From Gudongella sp049310905 (lineage in GTDB: Bacteria > Bacillota > Clostridia > Tissierellales > Tissierellaceae): DNA of 64,000 nucleotides. Under the pieces are notes generated by a model. It was not told the origin of the DNA. It saw only the letters and a program-made list of their open reading frames with translations, and searched no databases. The stretch covers positions 25,044 through 89,043 of the forward strand of contig NZ_JBMEMN010000005.1 of assembly GCF_049310905.1 (NCBI RefSeq), in the 5' to 3' direction. A program made the translations under genes and the position numbers. Numbering within the stretch: position 1 is the first letter of the stretch; each line of letters opens with the position of its first letter. Positions 33,676 to 41,481 of this stretch are shown piece after piece.

Positions 33676-36486
33676 TTATTTAAAGTTGTAAGGAGTTTTC
33701 ACCTGGTATGTTATGTTGTTGCCATTTACAATAAATTCAGCATAGGAATAATTTGAGAAGTCATCAGGAGTACTGATGCTAGCTCCTGTTAGAGTAAGAT
33801 ATCTCACTCCATCCTTCAGGGTGTAGCTATTTTCTCCATCACTTTGAACTACAAATATATTTTTTCCGTTCTCCATCTGTTCTACCATTAGCTCGTGGAA
33901 CAAATCTGCTTCCATTTTATCATTAAAGCCGTTTGGTCCGAAAACAGGTCTTGATACAGAAATAATTATATTGGGTTCACTTCTATTTTGCAGGTCTGAA
34001 ACAAGTTGAACCCACTGATTGCCGTTTGCCGCTCTAATACCATCTGCGTGAGCCTGAAGATTAATTACATATACCCCTTCAGCCTGAGCCTTCCCGTAGG
34101 TACTGCCACCGTTAATAGTGGAAGTGTGCGATATTGCGCTTTTGAATTCACTTGTCATATTACCAACCTGCACACCAATACTTGATGCGGACAAGGATTC
34201 TGTAAGGCCTTTTAGCCTGTGAGAAGATACTACTTTTGCAAGCAGTGTATTACCCGAAATTTTAGGCTCGCTGTATATTGATACTTTTACGCCACTGCTT
34301 TCAGCTGGCAAATGAAGTGGATCCTGTACCCGGGTTGATGTAGGTACCGAAGACATATCAACTGGCAATGTTGAGAATGACTTCAGGTCATCAATAACTA
34401 TTCTGCCCGTAGGGAACTTTTCTGCATTAACTTCTGCAACATATATTCTTTGCAGGCTTATAGGATATGATATATTTCCTGGAAGCTGAGCTTCCAAATA
34501 TCTCCAGTCATTGAAATCCATTGATTTTGTAAAATCAATTATATAAGAGTTTCCTCTTGAATCAATTACAGTTCCTCTTAACCATACTCCTGAAGAATCA
34601 CCCAGTACGGTTAATCCAAGCTTCTGTGGAGATCCTTGGAGTAAGAGACCTTTGGATGTTGATTTGAAATCAAGATATGCTGCCCTGGTGTTAGTTCCTT
34701 GTGAAAAGTCATATATTATTTCAATGGCTTTTTCTCCATCAAATGATTCATCTGTAACCTGGACTGATCCTTTTACATCTGCTGGATATCCTGAGAATCC
34801 AATATCCATCTTCTCTTCGAAGGAAGTGATTGGAGTCTGAACAATTCCAACGGATACAGGAATTGCTTTTGAAGCATTTCCAGAAGACACTATCAAGGCA
34901 CCTGAAGCCGGTCTTGAGGATGCTAGAAAAACTCCGTCCTTTACTGTTCCAACATCTCCGATTGTTCTAAAGCTTACCTGTGACATTTCCAGCTTACCCT
35001 CGCGGCCGATTTCATCAACCCCAATAATCGAACCGATAGTTCTTGTTCCGCCTGGGGAAAGAGATATGCTTTCAAGATCAGTTCTTATTTCTACAGGAGG
35101 ATTCAAGACCCTAATGGAAGCAGTTGCATTAACCCCGTAATAAGTGACATTAATCTCTCCATTTCCTGGTGAAACTCCTTTGAAGGTACTTCCATCAACC
35201 TTACCAATGCCATTTGATACGGACCATTGTGCAGTGGCTGGATCGATTGTGTAAAGGTTGTTGTTTTTATCATATCCTTGAATTTTCAAATTAGTCGTGC
35301 TGCCTGAGAATACGTACTCTGAATTGACAGCTAGAACCATTCTCTCAATATCACCTTTTGGCGCTGTTGAGAATACTCCGATTCCATTTACTACATTTCT
35401 TTGTTCTGTAGGTTTATTGACAAATTCAGCTACGGCCTGATTGATGGGTTTGATGGCCATAGCGGTTGAACCACCACCATCAAGGTTAACTCCGTTATAA
35501 GCTCCAAGTTCCATCATCAGGTTTCCCAGAGTTTCCTGAGTGGTTCCCTTGAAGTAGGTGTCGCGTCCATCAACAGTTACCATAATAACTTCCTTTTGAT
35601 CTCTGGATATGCCAAGACCCGTTCTTGGTTGATTTCCCGAGATATTTAAATCGGTATTTGTTACCTGCCCGTCCCTTAGGACTATGCTTCCTGAACCGAT
35701 GGCAAATCTAATGGACTCCATATCCGGTGATATGTTGATATCCGTTTGGACTTTATCTCCAGGATTGAAAAGGAGAAGATTTGAGCTTTTTGAAGATAGT
35801 ACATATGAGTTATCAGATACAGGGATGTCAAAAGCATCTCCACCAGTTCTTCTTTCCATAACCATTCCATCAACGACAAGAACCTCGTGAAGATCATTTC
35901 TGAATCTTGCACCAATGGATTTCGTTCCCCAGTCTGAATTCAGCAGAGTGATGGTAATAAATTCAGCATGGAGCTTATTGACAGTATCAATGTTAAGTAC
36001 ATTACCTGTATTGTAATTAGTGATTGTCATGTTCTTGTTGAAATAGTCAATATATGCCGTGTTGTCTCTAGTAGTAAAGAATGTTGGCAGATTATTTGGT
36101 GAAGATAATACTCTTCCATTATCCACAAGAACTCCCAGTGATGATGGTATTGGGTTTGCATTGTAGAAGTCACCATTAATACCGGCAACAGCATTTCTTT
36201 GTTCAACCAGCCCTCTAACAGTAGTTCTTGATGAAAGACCATCCCGGTGGTATAAGGAACCCAGCGATGTATATTGATCATTCAGGTCAATTCTCAGTAC
36301 ATTGATATTGTACCAGCCACCTAGTGTAAATCTTTCGATTCTTTCATGGACCACACCTGATGAGACGGGTGTTGTTTGGATCTTTTCGTGAATGGTTGTA
36401 GGCATTGCAGTTGCATCCGCTGCAGGATTTGAAAGTGTTACTGATATTGTAATTAAGCCTAAAGCAATAATGTTTTTAATCTTCAT
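33676..36486 (-). CDS. Large exported phosphodiester glycosidase (NAGPA) family protein
   Basis: The protein has 936 residues. A Sec signal peptide occupies about 1-27. The NAGPA/DUF2233 domain spans about 60-370: AVAGINGDFYN near 98 and the hallmark YNGVNLDGGGSTAMAI, with Asp336 in the DGGG loop. Members cleave GlcNAc-1-phosphodiesters or related sugar phosphodiesters. Bacterial Ig-like and carbohydrate-binding-like segments fill the middle (about 375-700). The C-terminal third (INLQAHADGIRAANGNQW, IIISVSRPVFGPNGFNDK) looks like a calcineurin-type phosphoesterase fold lacking obvious full metal motifs. It is probably a surface enzyme acting on wall polymers. ATG 36486 is chosen because AAAGGAGAGGAG lies 6 nt upstream. 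It is divergent from the BTAD regulator. Confidence 0.87.
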   Translation of the reverse strand: MKIKNIIALGLITISVTLSNPAADATAMPTTIHEKIQTTPVSSGVVHERIERFTLGGWYNINVLRIDLNDQYTSLGSLYHRDGLSSRTTVRGLVEQRNAVAGINGDFYNANPIPSSLGVLVDNGRVLSSPNNLPTFFTTRDNTAYIDYFNKNMTITNYNTGNVLNIDTVNKLHAEFITITLLNSDWGTKSIGARFRNDLHEVLVVDGMVMERRTGGDAFDIPVSDNSYVLSSKSSNLLLFNPGDKVQTDINISPDMESIRFAIGSGSIVLRDGQVTNTDLNISGNQPRTGLGISRDQKEVIMVTVDGRDTYFKGTTQETLGNLMMELGAYNGVNLDGGGSTAMAIKPINQAVAEFVNKPTEQRNVVNGIGVFSTAPKGDIERMVLAVNSEYVFSGSTTNLKIQGYDKNNNLYTIDPATAQWSVSNGIGKVDGSTFKGVSPGNGEINVTYYGVNATASIRVLNPPVEIRTDLESISLSPGGTRTIGSIIGVDEIGREGKLEMSQVSFRTIGDVGTVKDGVFLASSRPASGALIVSSGNASKAIPVSVGIVQTPITSFEEKMDIGFSGYPADVKGSVQVTDESFDGEKAIEIIYDFSQGTNTRAAYLDFKSTSKGLLLQGSPQKLGLTVLGDSSGVWLRGTVIDSRGNSYIIDFTKSMDFNDWRYLEAQLPGNISYPISLQRIYVAEVNAEKFPTGRIVIDDLKSFSTLPVDMSSVPTSTRVQDPLHLPAESSGVKVSIYSEPKISGNTLLAKVVSSHRLKGLTESLSASSIGVQVGNMTSEFKSAISHTSTINGGSTYGKAQAEGVYVINLQAHADGIRAANGNQWVQLVSDLQNRSEPNIIISVSRPVFGPNGFNDKMEADLFHELMVEQMENGKNIFVVQSDGENSYTLKDGVRYLTLTGASISTPDDFSNYSYAEFIVNGNNITYQVKTPYNFK

Positions 36487-36609
36487 GTATGTCTCCTCTC
36501 CTTTATGCATCATTAGCTCTATTATATAGTGAGGAAGGTAGTGGTAGGTTACAATCCTGTTACGAATGTATTAAGTATTATTATCTAAACAATTTCGGGA
36601 CCATGTTTA

Positions 36610-36637
36610 TTGAACAAAACACAGGGTAAAATATAGT
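36610..36637 (+). promoter_or_regulatory. Sigma-A promoter of the BTAD regulator
   Basis: TTGAAC (36610-36615) and TATAGT (36632-36637) are 16 bp apart. Confidence 0.55.
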
Positions 36638-36652
36638 CAGAGGTGCCTGGAC

Positions 36653-37843
36653 ATGGTCGAAATATATACCTTGGGTAATTTCGACATTCGATTCAATGAC
36701 GTATCGATTTTGCAATCCATAGGTAGCAAACATAGGTTAATAAAATTATTCAAGTATCTACTAACGTTTGAAGGAAAAAAACTGCTTCCCGAAGATATTA
36801 TTGAAGATTTATCGCAGGATGAATATGCGGAGCCACTTAATGCACTTAGGACACAGATTTCCAGGGTCAGGGGAATGTTCCCTTTGGAGACCTACGGAGT
36901 TGTGCCCTTTTTTAGTATAGATTTTATTGATGGTTATTACATATTTAAATTGAGCATTGACTGTTTTGTGGATTTTATCTATATGCAGAAATGCATTCAA
37001 AGAGAAGAAATTCAAGGGACTGCCGAACAATATGACAATTGTGAAGAGATAGTAAGGTTATACAAAGGACGCTACTTAGGGGAGCTTGGGGACCAGGAAT
37101 GGTTGATTCCCGTAAGGAACAGGTTTGACAGATTATATATTAAAAACCTTACAAAGTATCTTCAGTATCTTATGAACAACAGGTTGTTCAATAGAGTTTT
37201 AACAATATGTGAAGAAGCAATTATATACAAGCCTTATGAAGAGATATTACATATTTACTATATGGAAGCCCTGGAAGCTTTGGGAGAAAACAAATCTGCA
37301 ATCAATCATTATAGCTACTGTACCACAAGACTCTATAGGGAACTTGGCGAATCCCCAAGTGATAGGATGAAAGATTTCTACAAGAGAGTTAAGATAAACA
37401 ACAACCACAATAACCACAATAATCACAACTCAATTATTCACATGGATTCCTTAAGCAATGATTTGCATCTCAATAATGATCGAGGTAGTGCATTGGTTTG
37501 TGATATGAAACAGTTTGAATTTATATATAATTACGAAAAGTCTTTGCTGGAAAGAGAAAAATGGGATGTCTTTCTAGGGATTCTTACACTTGATCATTTC
37601 GGGGTGGTCAGAAATGATGGGAATAATTTTGAAGAGAATACAAGGCAATTAATCAATTCTATGCAATACAATCTCAGGAAAGGGGATGTTCTTGCTCAAT
37701 GGAACTGTAACCAGGCGCTGATACTATTAAAAGCATCCGGCGAGTGCGATATTAAGTGTGTAATTGAAAGAATTCAAAACTGCTTTCAGAATGTTATCAG
37801 CAATGAAAATATAGCCTTAAACATTAAACTAAGAAAAATATAA
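36653..37843 (+). CDS. BTAD-domain transcriptional regulator with degenerate cyclase-like C-terminus
   Basis: The protein has 396 residues. An N-terminal winged-helix DNA-binding domain (about 1-95; EIYTLGNFDIRF opening is typical of SARP/BTAD regulators) is followed by a bacterial transcriptional activation domain of TPR-like helices (about 100-245; YKGRYLGELGDQEWLIPVRNRF). An Asn/His linker (NNNHNNHNNHN, about 250-262) leads to a C-terminal domain (about 285-396). This has the beta-alpha layout of nucleotide cyclase/GGDEF domains (VFLGILTLDHFG, LRKGDVLAQWNCNQALILL) but no GGDEF residues, so it is probably catalytically inactive. Its position just upstream suggests it activates the SipW/TasA-like operon. 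The ATG has CAGAGGTG upstream. Confidence 0.85.
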   Translation: MVEIYTLGNFDIRFNDVSILQSIGSKHRLIKLFKYLLTFEGKKLLPEDIIEDLSQDEYAEPLNALRTQISRVRGMFPLETYGVVPFFSIDFIDGYYIFKLSIDCFVDFIYMQKCIQREEIQGTAEQYDNCEEIVRLYKGRYLGELGDQEWLIPVRNRFDRLYIKNLTKYLQYLMNNRLFNRVLTICEEAIIYKPYEEILHIYYMEALEALGENKSAINHYSYCTTRLYRELGESPSDRMKDFYKRVKINNNHNNHNNHNSIIHMDSLSNDLHLNNDRGSALVCDMKQFEFIYNYEKSLLEREKWDVFLGILTLDHFGVVRNDGNNFEENTRQLINSMQYNLRKGDVLAQWNCNQALILLKASGECDIKCVIERIQNCFQNVISNENIALNIKLRKI

Positions 37844-37862
37844 AAAAGTTTTACATAGTGGG

Positions 37863-37898
37863 AACCTTGGAATCTAGATATTCCAGGGTTTTTTTTTT
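37863..37898 (+). terminator. Rho-independent terminator after the BTAD regulator gene
   Basis: AACCTTGGAAT/ATTCCAGGGTT (one wobble) with CTAGAT loop and a T10 tail. It separates the regulator transcript from the fibre operon. Confidence 0.93.
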
Positions 37899-37919
37899 AT
37901 GATTGATTCGTGAAATTAA

Positions 37920-37964
37920 GATGTAATTAAGATGTAATCGAGTTGACATCCATGTAGGTATATA
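37920..37964 (+). promoter_or_regulatory. SARP-like direct-repeat operator and promoter of the fibre operon
   Basis: GATGTAA occurs at 37920-37926 and again at 37931-37937, exactly 11 bp apart. One further 11-bp step reaches GTTGACA (37942-37948, 4 of 7 identical). A TATATA -10 candidate (37959-37964) begins 11 bp after the last heptamer. SARP/BTAD activators are known to bind heptameric repeats with 11-bp spacing close to the -10. The TTGACA hexamer is too near the TATATA (10 bp) to be a normal -35, which fits activator-dependent initiation. Confidence 0.6.
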
Positions 37965-38016
37965 TCCAGTGACAACAAAAGTTACAAAATAGTTACACAT
38001 GAAAGGAGCGGTTTTC

Positions 38017-39501
38017 ATGAGAAGAAAAATCAAAATGATAACAGTAATTGTTGTTACGCTTTCCATGATCATTTCCATGGGGACAGTTTCTTTTGGAGAA
38101 GAGCTATCAGTAACAGAAGAACCGGTAGTAGAAGAACCGGTAGTGGAAGAACCAGTAGTGGAAGAACCAGTAGTGGAAGAACCAGTAGTGGAAGAACCAG
38201 TAGTGGAAGAACCAGTAGTGGAAGAACCGATAGTGGAAGAACCGGTAGTGGAAGAACCGGTAACAGAAGATCCGGTAACAGAAGATCCAGTAGTGGAAGA
38301 ACCGGTAGCAGAAGAACCAGTAGTAGAGGAACCAGTAGTAGAGGATGCGATCGTAGGAGAACCAACAATTCTGGAGCCAACGATCCTTGAACCTGTATTT
38401 GTAGAAGAAACCATACCGCGATATATATCTTTAAATATAGGTGTTGAACCCGACAGAGAGAATTATACGAATGGAGACCTTGTTCAGTATGACATATCAA
38501 TTGAGAACAATGGTACTGATCCAATAGAGGACTTAGATGTATCGGATGATATGGGTGTGAATGAGAAAATCGGTTATCTTGAAGCAGGTAATAGGGTTGT
38601 TATTACAGGAAAATATAGAATAGATGACTACAACAGGTTGGAAAGCATTGGAAATACTGTAGATATTTCTGCAGTTTGTGATGGTGAAAGATTCAGTGGA
38701 AAAGTTGGATTTGTTGTTTCGGTTGAAATACCTAGAGGTTCAATTACCATAACAAATAGTGTCAAGGGGGAAGCTGTTTCGAATCAGGAATTCACAGTAC
38801 TTATCGAAGGACCAGACAATTTTATGAGTTACGTTGAGCTGGGAGAATCAGATACTGTTACCTTAAGGAATCTTTTTATTGGTGAGTATAAGATTACACC
38901 GCTCGAGTCTATGAATTTCAGATTGGTTAACTCTGAGGAAATAATCAGCCTTACCACCAGCAGTCTCAATGGAGAGGTATCGGTTGAGTATATCCTTGAG
39001 AACACTGGATGGTTCTCTGACTCTGATTCTCAAACAATAAATATAATGGAAATTGACAGTGAAGATATTGATTATGGAAAGATGGAGCTTCAGTTCAGTG
39101 ATGTGGACATACGAAGCGATGAAATATATTTAGATATGAAACCATTAATTGTCCTGGTCGAAGTGCAGGAAACTGAACAACCAGGAGGGGAAACAGTTCC
39201 GGCAGAGGCAACTCCGGTTGAAGATGTGGTTTCTGACCCAGTTGAGACTATCACTGAGGATGAAACCACAGAATCGGAGCCTACCCTAGAATCTGAACCT
39301 CTTGTAGAACAGGAAGAGGCCAATCAACAAATTGATATGGAGCCAGAGGCTATTATCCCTGATGATCCTTTAGAAGAATCAAAGGATGAAGTCGACACAC
39401 AACTTCTAGATGAAGGAACTGAAGAACCTGATACACAAGCACAACCAGAAGAAATAACTGAACCTAAAGATTCAGAAGAGTTACCACTGGATTCGGTGTA
39501 G
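38017..39501 (+). CDS. Exported protein with PVVEE pentapeptide repeats, first gene of the fibre operon
   Basis: The protein has 494 residues. Residues 1-27 are a signal peptide (VTLSMIISMGTVSFG). Residues about 36-110 form 15 pentads of PVVEE with variants PIVEE, PVTED and PVAEE. About 130-240 resembles a DUF11/CARDB-like beta domain (LNIGVEPDRENYTNGDLVQYDISI cut here), followed by a second beta domain. The last about 110 residues are Glu/Pro/Thr-rich. No LPXTG or membrane anchor is seen, so it is probably secreted or held by its partners. ATG 38017 has AAAGGAG 7 nt upstream. The ATG at 37999 overlaps that site and is rejected. Role inferred from context: matrix component or spacer. Confidence 0.8.
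   Translation: MRRKIKMITVIVVTLSMIISMGTVSFGEELSVTEEPVVEEPVVEEPVVEEPVVEEPVVEEPVVEEPVVEEPIVEEPVVEEPVTEDPVTEDPVVEEPVAEEPVVEEPVVEDAIVGEPTILEPTILEPVFVEETIPRYISLNIGVEPDRENYTNGDLVQYDISIENNGTDPIEDLDVSDDMGVNEKIGYLEAGNRVVITGKYRIDDYNRLESIGNTVDISAVCDGERFSGKVGFVVSVEIPRGSITITNSVKGEAVSNQEFTVLIEGPDNFMSYVELGESDTVTLRNLFIGEYKITPLESMNFRLVNSEEIISLTTSSLNGEVSVEYILENTGWFSDSDSQTINIMEIDSEDIDYGKMELQFSDVDIRSDEIYLDMKPLIVLVEVQETEQPGGETVPAEATPVEDVVSDPVETITEDETTESEPTLESEPLVEQEEANQQIDMEPEAIIPDDPLEESKDEVDTQLLDEGTEEPDTQAQPEEITEPKDSEELPLDSV
38122..38346 (+). repeat. 15-bp tandem repeat encoding PVVEE
   Basis: Fifteen consecutive 15-bp units of the type CCAGTAGTGGAAGAA lie in frame. Several adjacent units are identical at nucleotide level, indicating recent slippage expansion. 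Confidence 0.95.
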
Positions 39502-39516
39502 AAGGGAGGAATGACC

Positions 39517-40047
39517 ATGACAGAGCTGAAAGAAAATAAATCCTTAAAAATATTATCTAACATACTGTTTGCAATATTCATGCTGGTAATGGCGTTTCTG
39601 ATATTGATAACAGCACAATCAAGGTTGACGGGGATGGAACCATCATTATTTGGAAATAGATTATATGTTGTTGATAGCGGGAGTATGGAACCTGCATTAA
39701 AGGCAAACTCGCTTATTGTGGTAAATGAAAGTACGCCAGACCAGATAGAAATGGGTGATATATTAACCTATTATGGTGCTGAGTCAAGAACAAGAGTGAC
39801 ACATAGAGTCGTGGAAATTGGTCCCAACAACGAGTACTTTATAACACAGGGTGATGCAAATAATACAGAGGATGCAATGCCAGTTGAAAGAGAAAACGTC
39901 ATAGGAATAGTTGTCATTTCAATACCATATATTGGGTATGCATTTAGGTTTTTAAGCAGTACCCAGGGGATTATATTTATTATATCTGTCGGTATAATAG
40001 CTTTGATAACACCGCTTATATTCAAAAGAAAACCAAAAGAGGCTTAA
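39517..40047 (+). CDS. sipW: SipW-type signal peptidase I
   Basis: This membrane serine protease removes the special signal peptides of TasA-like matrix proteins. The 176 residues have an N-terminal helix (about 10-35), catalytic Ser56 in VDSGSMEPAL, and His96 in VTHRVVE where bacterial-type enzymes carry Lys. This Ser-His form is the ER/archaeal type, as in SipW. A C-terminal helix pair ends the protein (about 135-170). Its two likely substrates follow at once. ATG 39517 is chosen because AAGGGAGG ends 7 nt before it; the ATG at 39511 is too close. Confidence 0.93.
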   Translation: MTELKENKSLKILSNILFAIFMLVMAFLILITAQSRLTGMEPSLFGNRLYVVDSGSMEPALKANSLIVVNESTPDQIEMGDILTYYGAESRTRVTHRVVEIGPNNEYFITQGDANNTEDAMPVERENVIGIVVISIPYIGYAFRFLSSTQGIIFIISVGIIALITPLIFKRKPKEA

Positions 40048-40064
40048 GGAAAGGATGGGTGTAT

Positions 40065-40547
40065 ATGAAAAACAGACTAATTATTTTCTCAGCCATACTG
40101 TTAATATCAATAATGGTAGTTGGCGGGACATTCGCTTGGTTTACATCCAGCCCAGAGGCTTCCTTAACTAAGGGTGAAATGGGGATAATTAAAGTAGAGG
40201 TAATTGAAAATGGTTTAGACAATATCAGTGTCAAGAATATTGGATTAAGTGATTGCTATGTAAGAGTGAGACTAATCCCTAAGTGGAGTAACCAAACTTT
40301 ATCTGTGTCAAACGTAGATATTGATATAAATGGTTCTTATTGGATAGAGAAGGATGGATACTGTTACTATAAAGGGTCATTGGGAGTAAGTGAGATGACT
40401 ACTGATCTAATCGAAAGTATTGTTGTTGGTGAATTAACACCTGAATATGAAGGCGCAATCTTGACACTTAAAGTTGTTGCAGAAGGAGTCCAAACTACGA
40501 ACGAGGCCTGGAAAGAAGTATGGAGCATTGATAGCCTACCTTTTTAA
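40065..40547 (+). CDS. Small SipW-dependent secreted protein (TasA/CalY-like)
   Basis: The protein has 160 residues. The N-terminus MKNRLIIFSAILLISIMVVG leading to GGTFAWFTSS is the SipW-type signal peptide, cleaved near the Ala-Trp-Phe region. The mature part is a beta-rich domain with the camelysin/TasA-like pattern (IKVEVIENGLDNISVKNIG, CYVRVRLIPKW). Two Cys residues (in SDCYVRV and DGYCYYKG) could pair. It is smaller than TasA and may be a minor subunit or assembly factor like TapA. The ATG at 40065 has AAGGAAAGGA 9 nt upstream. The c-di-GMP riboswitch lies directly after its stop. Confidence 0.85.
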   Translation: MKNRLIIFSAILLISIMVVGGTFAWFTSSPEASLTKGEMGIIKVEVIENGLDNISVKNIGLSDCYVRVRLIPKWSNQTLSVSNVDIDINGSYWIEKDGYCYYKGSLGVSEMTTDLIESIVVGELTPEYEGAILTLKVVAEGVQTTNEAWKEVWSIDSLPF

Positions 40548-40580
40548 CCCAGACTGAAATAGGATTCCGTTAATATATAA

Positions 40581-40656
40581 CGTTTAGCAAACTCAGCGAA
40601 AGTTGAGGACGCAAAGCTAAAGGGCCTCTATGTCATGGCAGCCTGGCTGCGGCAAC
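40581..40656 (+). promoter_or_regulatory. Cyclic-di-GMP-I riboswitch (GEMM-I)
   Basis: Conserved elements appear in order. GCAAA (40597-40601) comes first, then the P2 stem CTCAGCGAAAGTTGAG with a GAAA tetraloop. The invariant GACGCAAAGCTA follows, then the P3 receptor strand AAGGGCCTC and the 3' arm GGCAGCCTGGCTGC. There is no clear terminator before the AAAGGAGGAG ribosome site of the next gene (about 40671-40680). Control may therefore be translational or through an alternative pairing with that site. It lies inside the operon and should affect the TasA-like gene and those after it, not sipW. Confidence 0.92.
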
Positions 40657-40685
40657 CATAATTTAATTAAAAGGAGGAGAGAAAA

Positions 40686-41366
40686 GTGAAAAGACGTAAT
40701 GTGGTTTTTATAACCAGTATGTTGTTGGTGGTATTACTTATTGCAGGTGGAACATTTGCTTGGTTCACTGATAACACACCACTAAAAATCAACAAATTCA
40801 AAGCTGGAACACTGGACATTGTATTAATAGACAGATTCTGTCCAGATATGGCACAAAATGTTAACCCAGGTGACTGCTACTTCAAGGAAGTGTATGTAAA
40901 GAATTTAGGAACTAAAAGAGCGGTAGTTAGAATCAAGAAGGACATGGCATTTGAAGGTGGATTAAGTCTTGCTCCCGTAATGTCTTCAATTGGTTCTGAC
41001 TGGTTCGAGAAAAATGGATACTTTGTTTACAAAAAAGTGTTGAATCCTGGTCAAAGTACTACCGGTTTGTTTGCATGGAATAAGATTTGTTTCAGTGGAC
41101 CATTAATGGACAACACTTACCAAGGAAAGGGATTTGACATCAAGGTAATGGCAGAAGGTATTCAAGCATCCAATCATGCACCATGGCTAAATGGTTGGGG
41201 AGTTAAAGTATATTATCCTATCGTAAGATCAGATGAAGTAGCAGAAGGTCTAGTTTCAGAAGCTACAGAAGCTGAAATGGCAGCTATATTGGAAACTGAA
41301 GCAGCTCCAATAGGTGAAGATAGTGCTGTAGAAATAGCCGATGTAATTGAAGAAGTAGTAAGATAA
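40686..41366 (+). CDS. TasA/CalY-family SipW-dependent matrix protein
   Basis: The protein has 226 residues. The signal KRRNVVFITSMLLVVLLIAGGTFAWFTDNTP carries the SipW signature GGTFAWF. The mature domain follows the TasA/camelysin plan: FKAGTLDIVLID, VNPGDCYFKEVYVKNLGTKRAVVRIK, then a Lys/Tyr-rich strand set. It ends in an Ala/Glu tail (about 188-226). It is probably the major fibre subunit. GTG start with AAAGGAGGAG 7 nt upstream. Its expression is probably set by the c-di-GMP-I riboswitch immediately upstream and by the operon promoter. Confidence 0.9.
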   Translation: MKRRNVVFITSMLLVVLLIAGGTFAWFTDNTPLKINKFKAGTLDIVLIDRFCPDMAQNVNPGDCYFKEVYVKNLGTKRAVVRIKKDMAFEGGLSLAPVMSSIGSDWFEKNGYFVYKKVLNPGQSTTGLFAWNKICFSGPLMDNTYQGKGFDIKVMAEGIQASNHAPWLNGWGVKVYYPIVRSDEVAEGLVSEATEAEMAAILETEAAPIGEDSAVEIADVIEEVVR

Positions 41367-41410
41367 GTCACATGCATACTAAGTTGTAGGAATCGAAATA
41401 TCAAAGCAAT

Positions 41411-41447
41411 ACTTGCATAAAGGCGGTCCAACCGCCTTTATGCAAGT
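41411..41447 (+). repeat. Perfect 17-bp hairpin between the matrix gene and the LPRTG gene
   Basis: ACTTGCATAAAGGCGGT and ACCGCCTTTATGCAAGT are exact complements around CCA. No U-run follows (AAAAG), so it is not a classical terminator. It may protect the 3' end of the upstream mRNA segment or be a processing site that sets unequal subunit levels. Confidence 0.8.
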
Positions 41448-41481
41448 AAAAGAGTTACACTAAGCAGAGGGAGGGGTCTAA

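Noticed and set aside
37943..37964. TTGACA/TATATA as an ordinary sigma-A promoter
   Set aside because: The spacing of 10 bp is too short. The TTGACA fits better as the third heptamer of an activator site.
38122..38346. CRISPR-like array
   Set aside because: The repeats are 15 bp, contiguous and in frame with PVVEE codons. There are no spacers and no cas genes.
37851..38414. Reverse-strand ORF of 187 residues rich in Gly-Ser-Thr
   Set aside because: It is the antisense of the 15-bp coding repeat, has no ribosome site and overlaps a terminator and a well-supported operon start.
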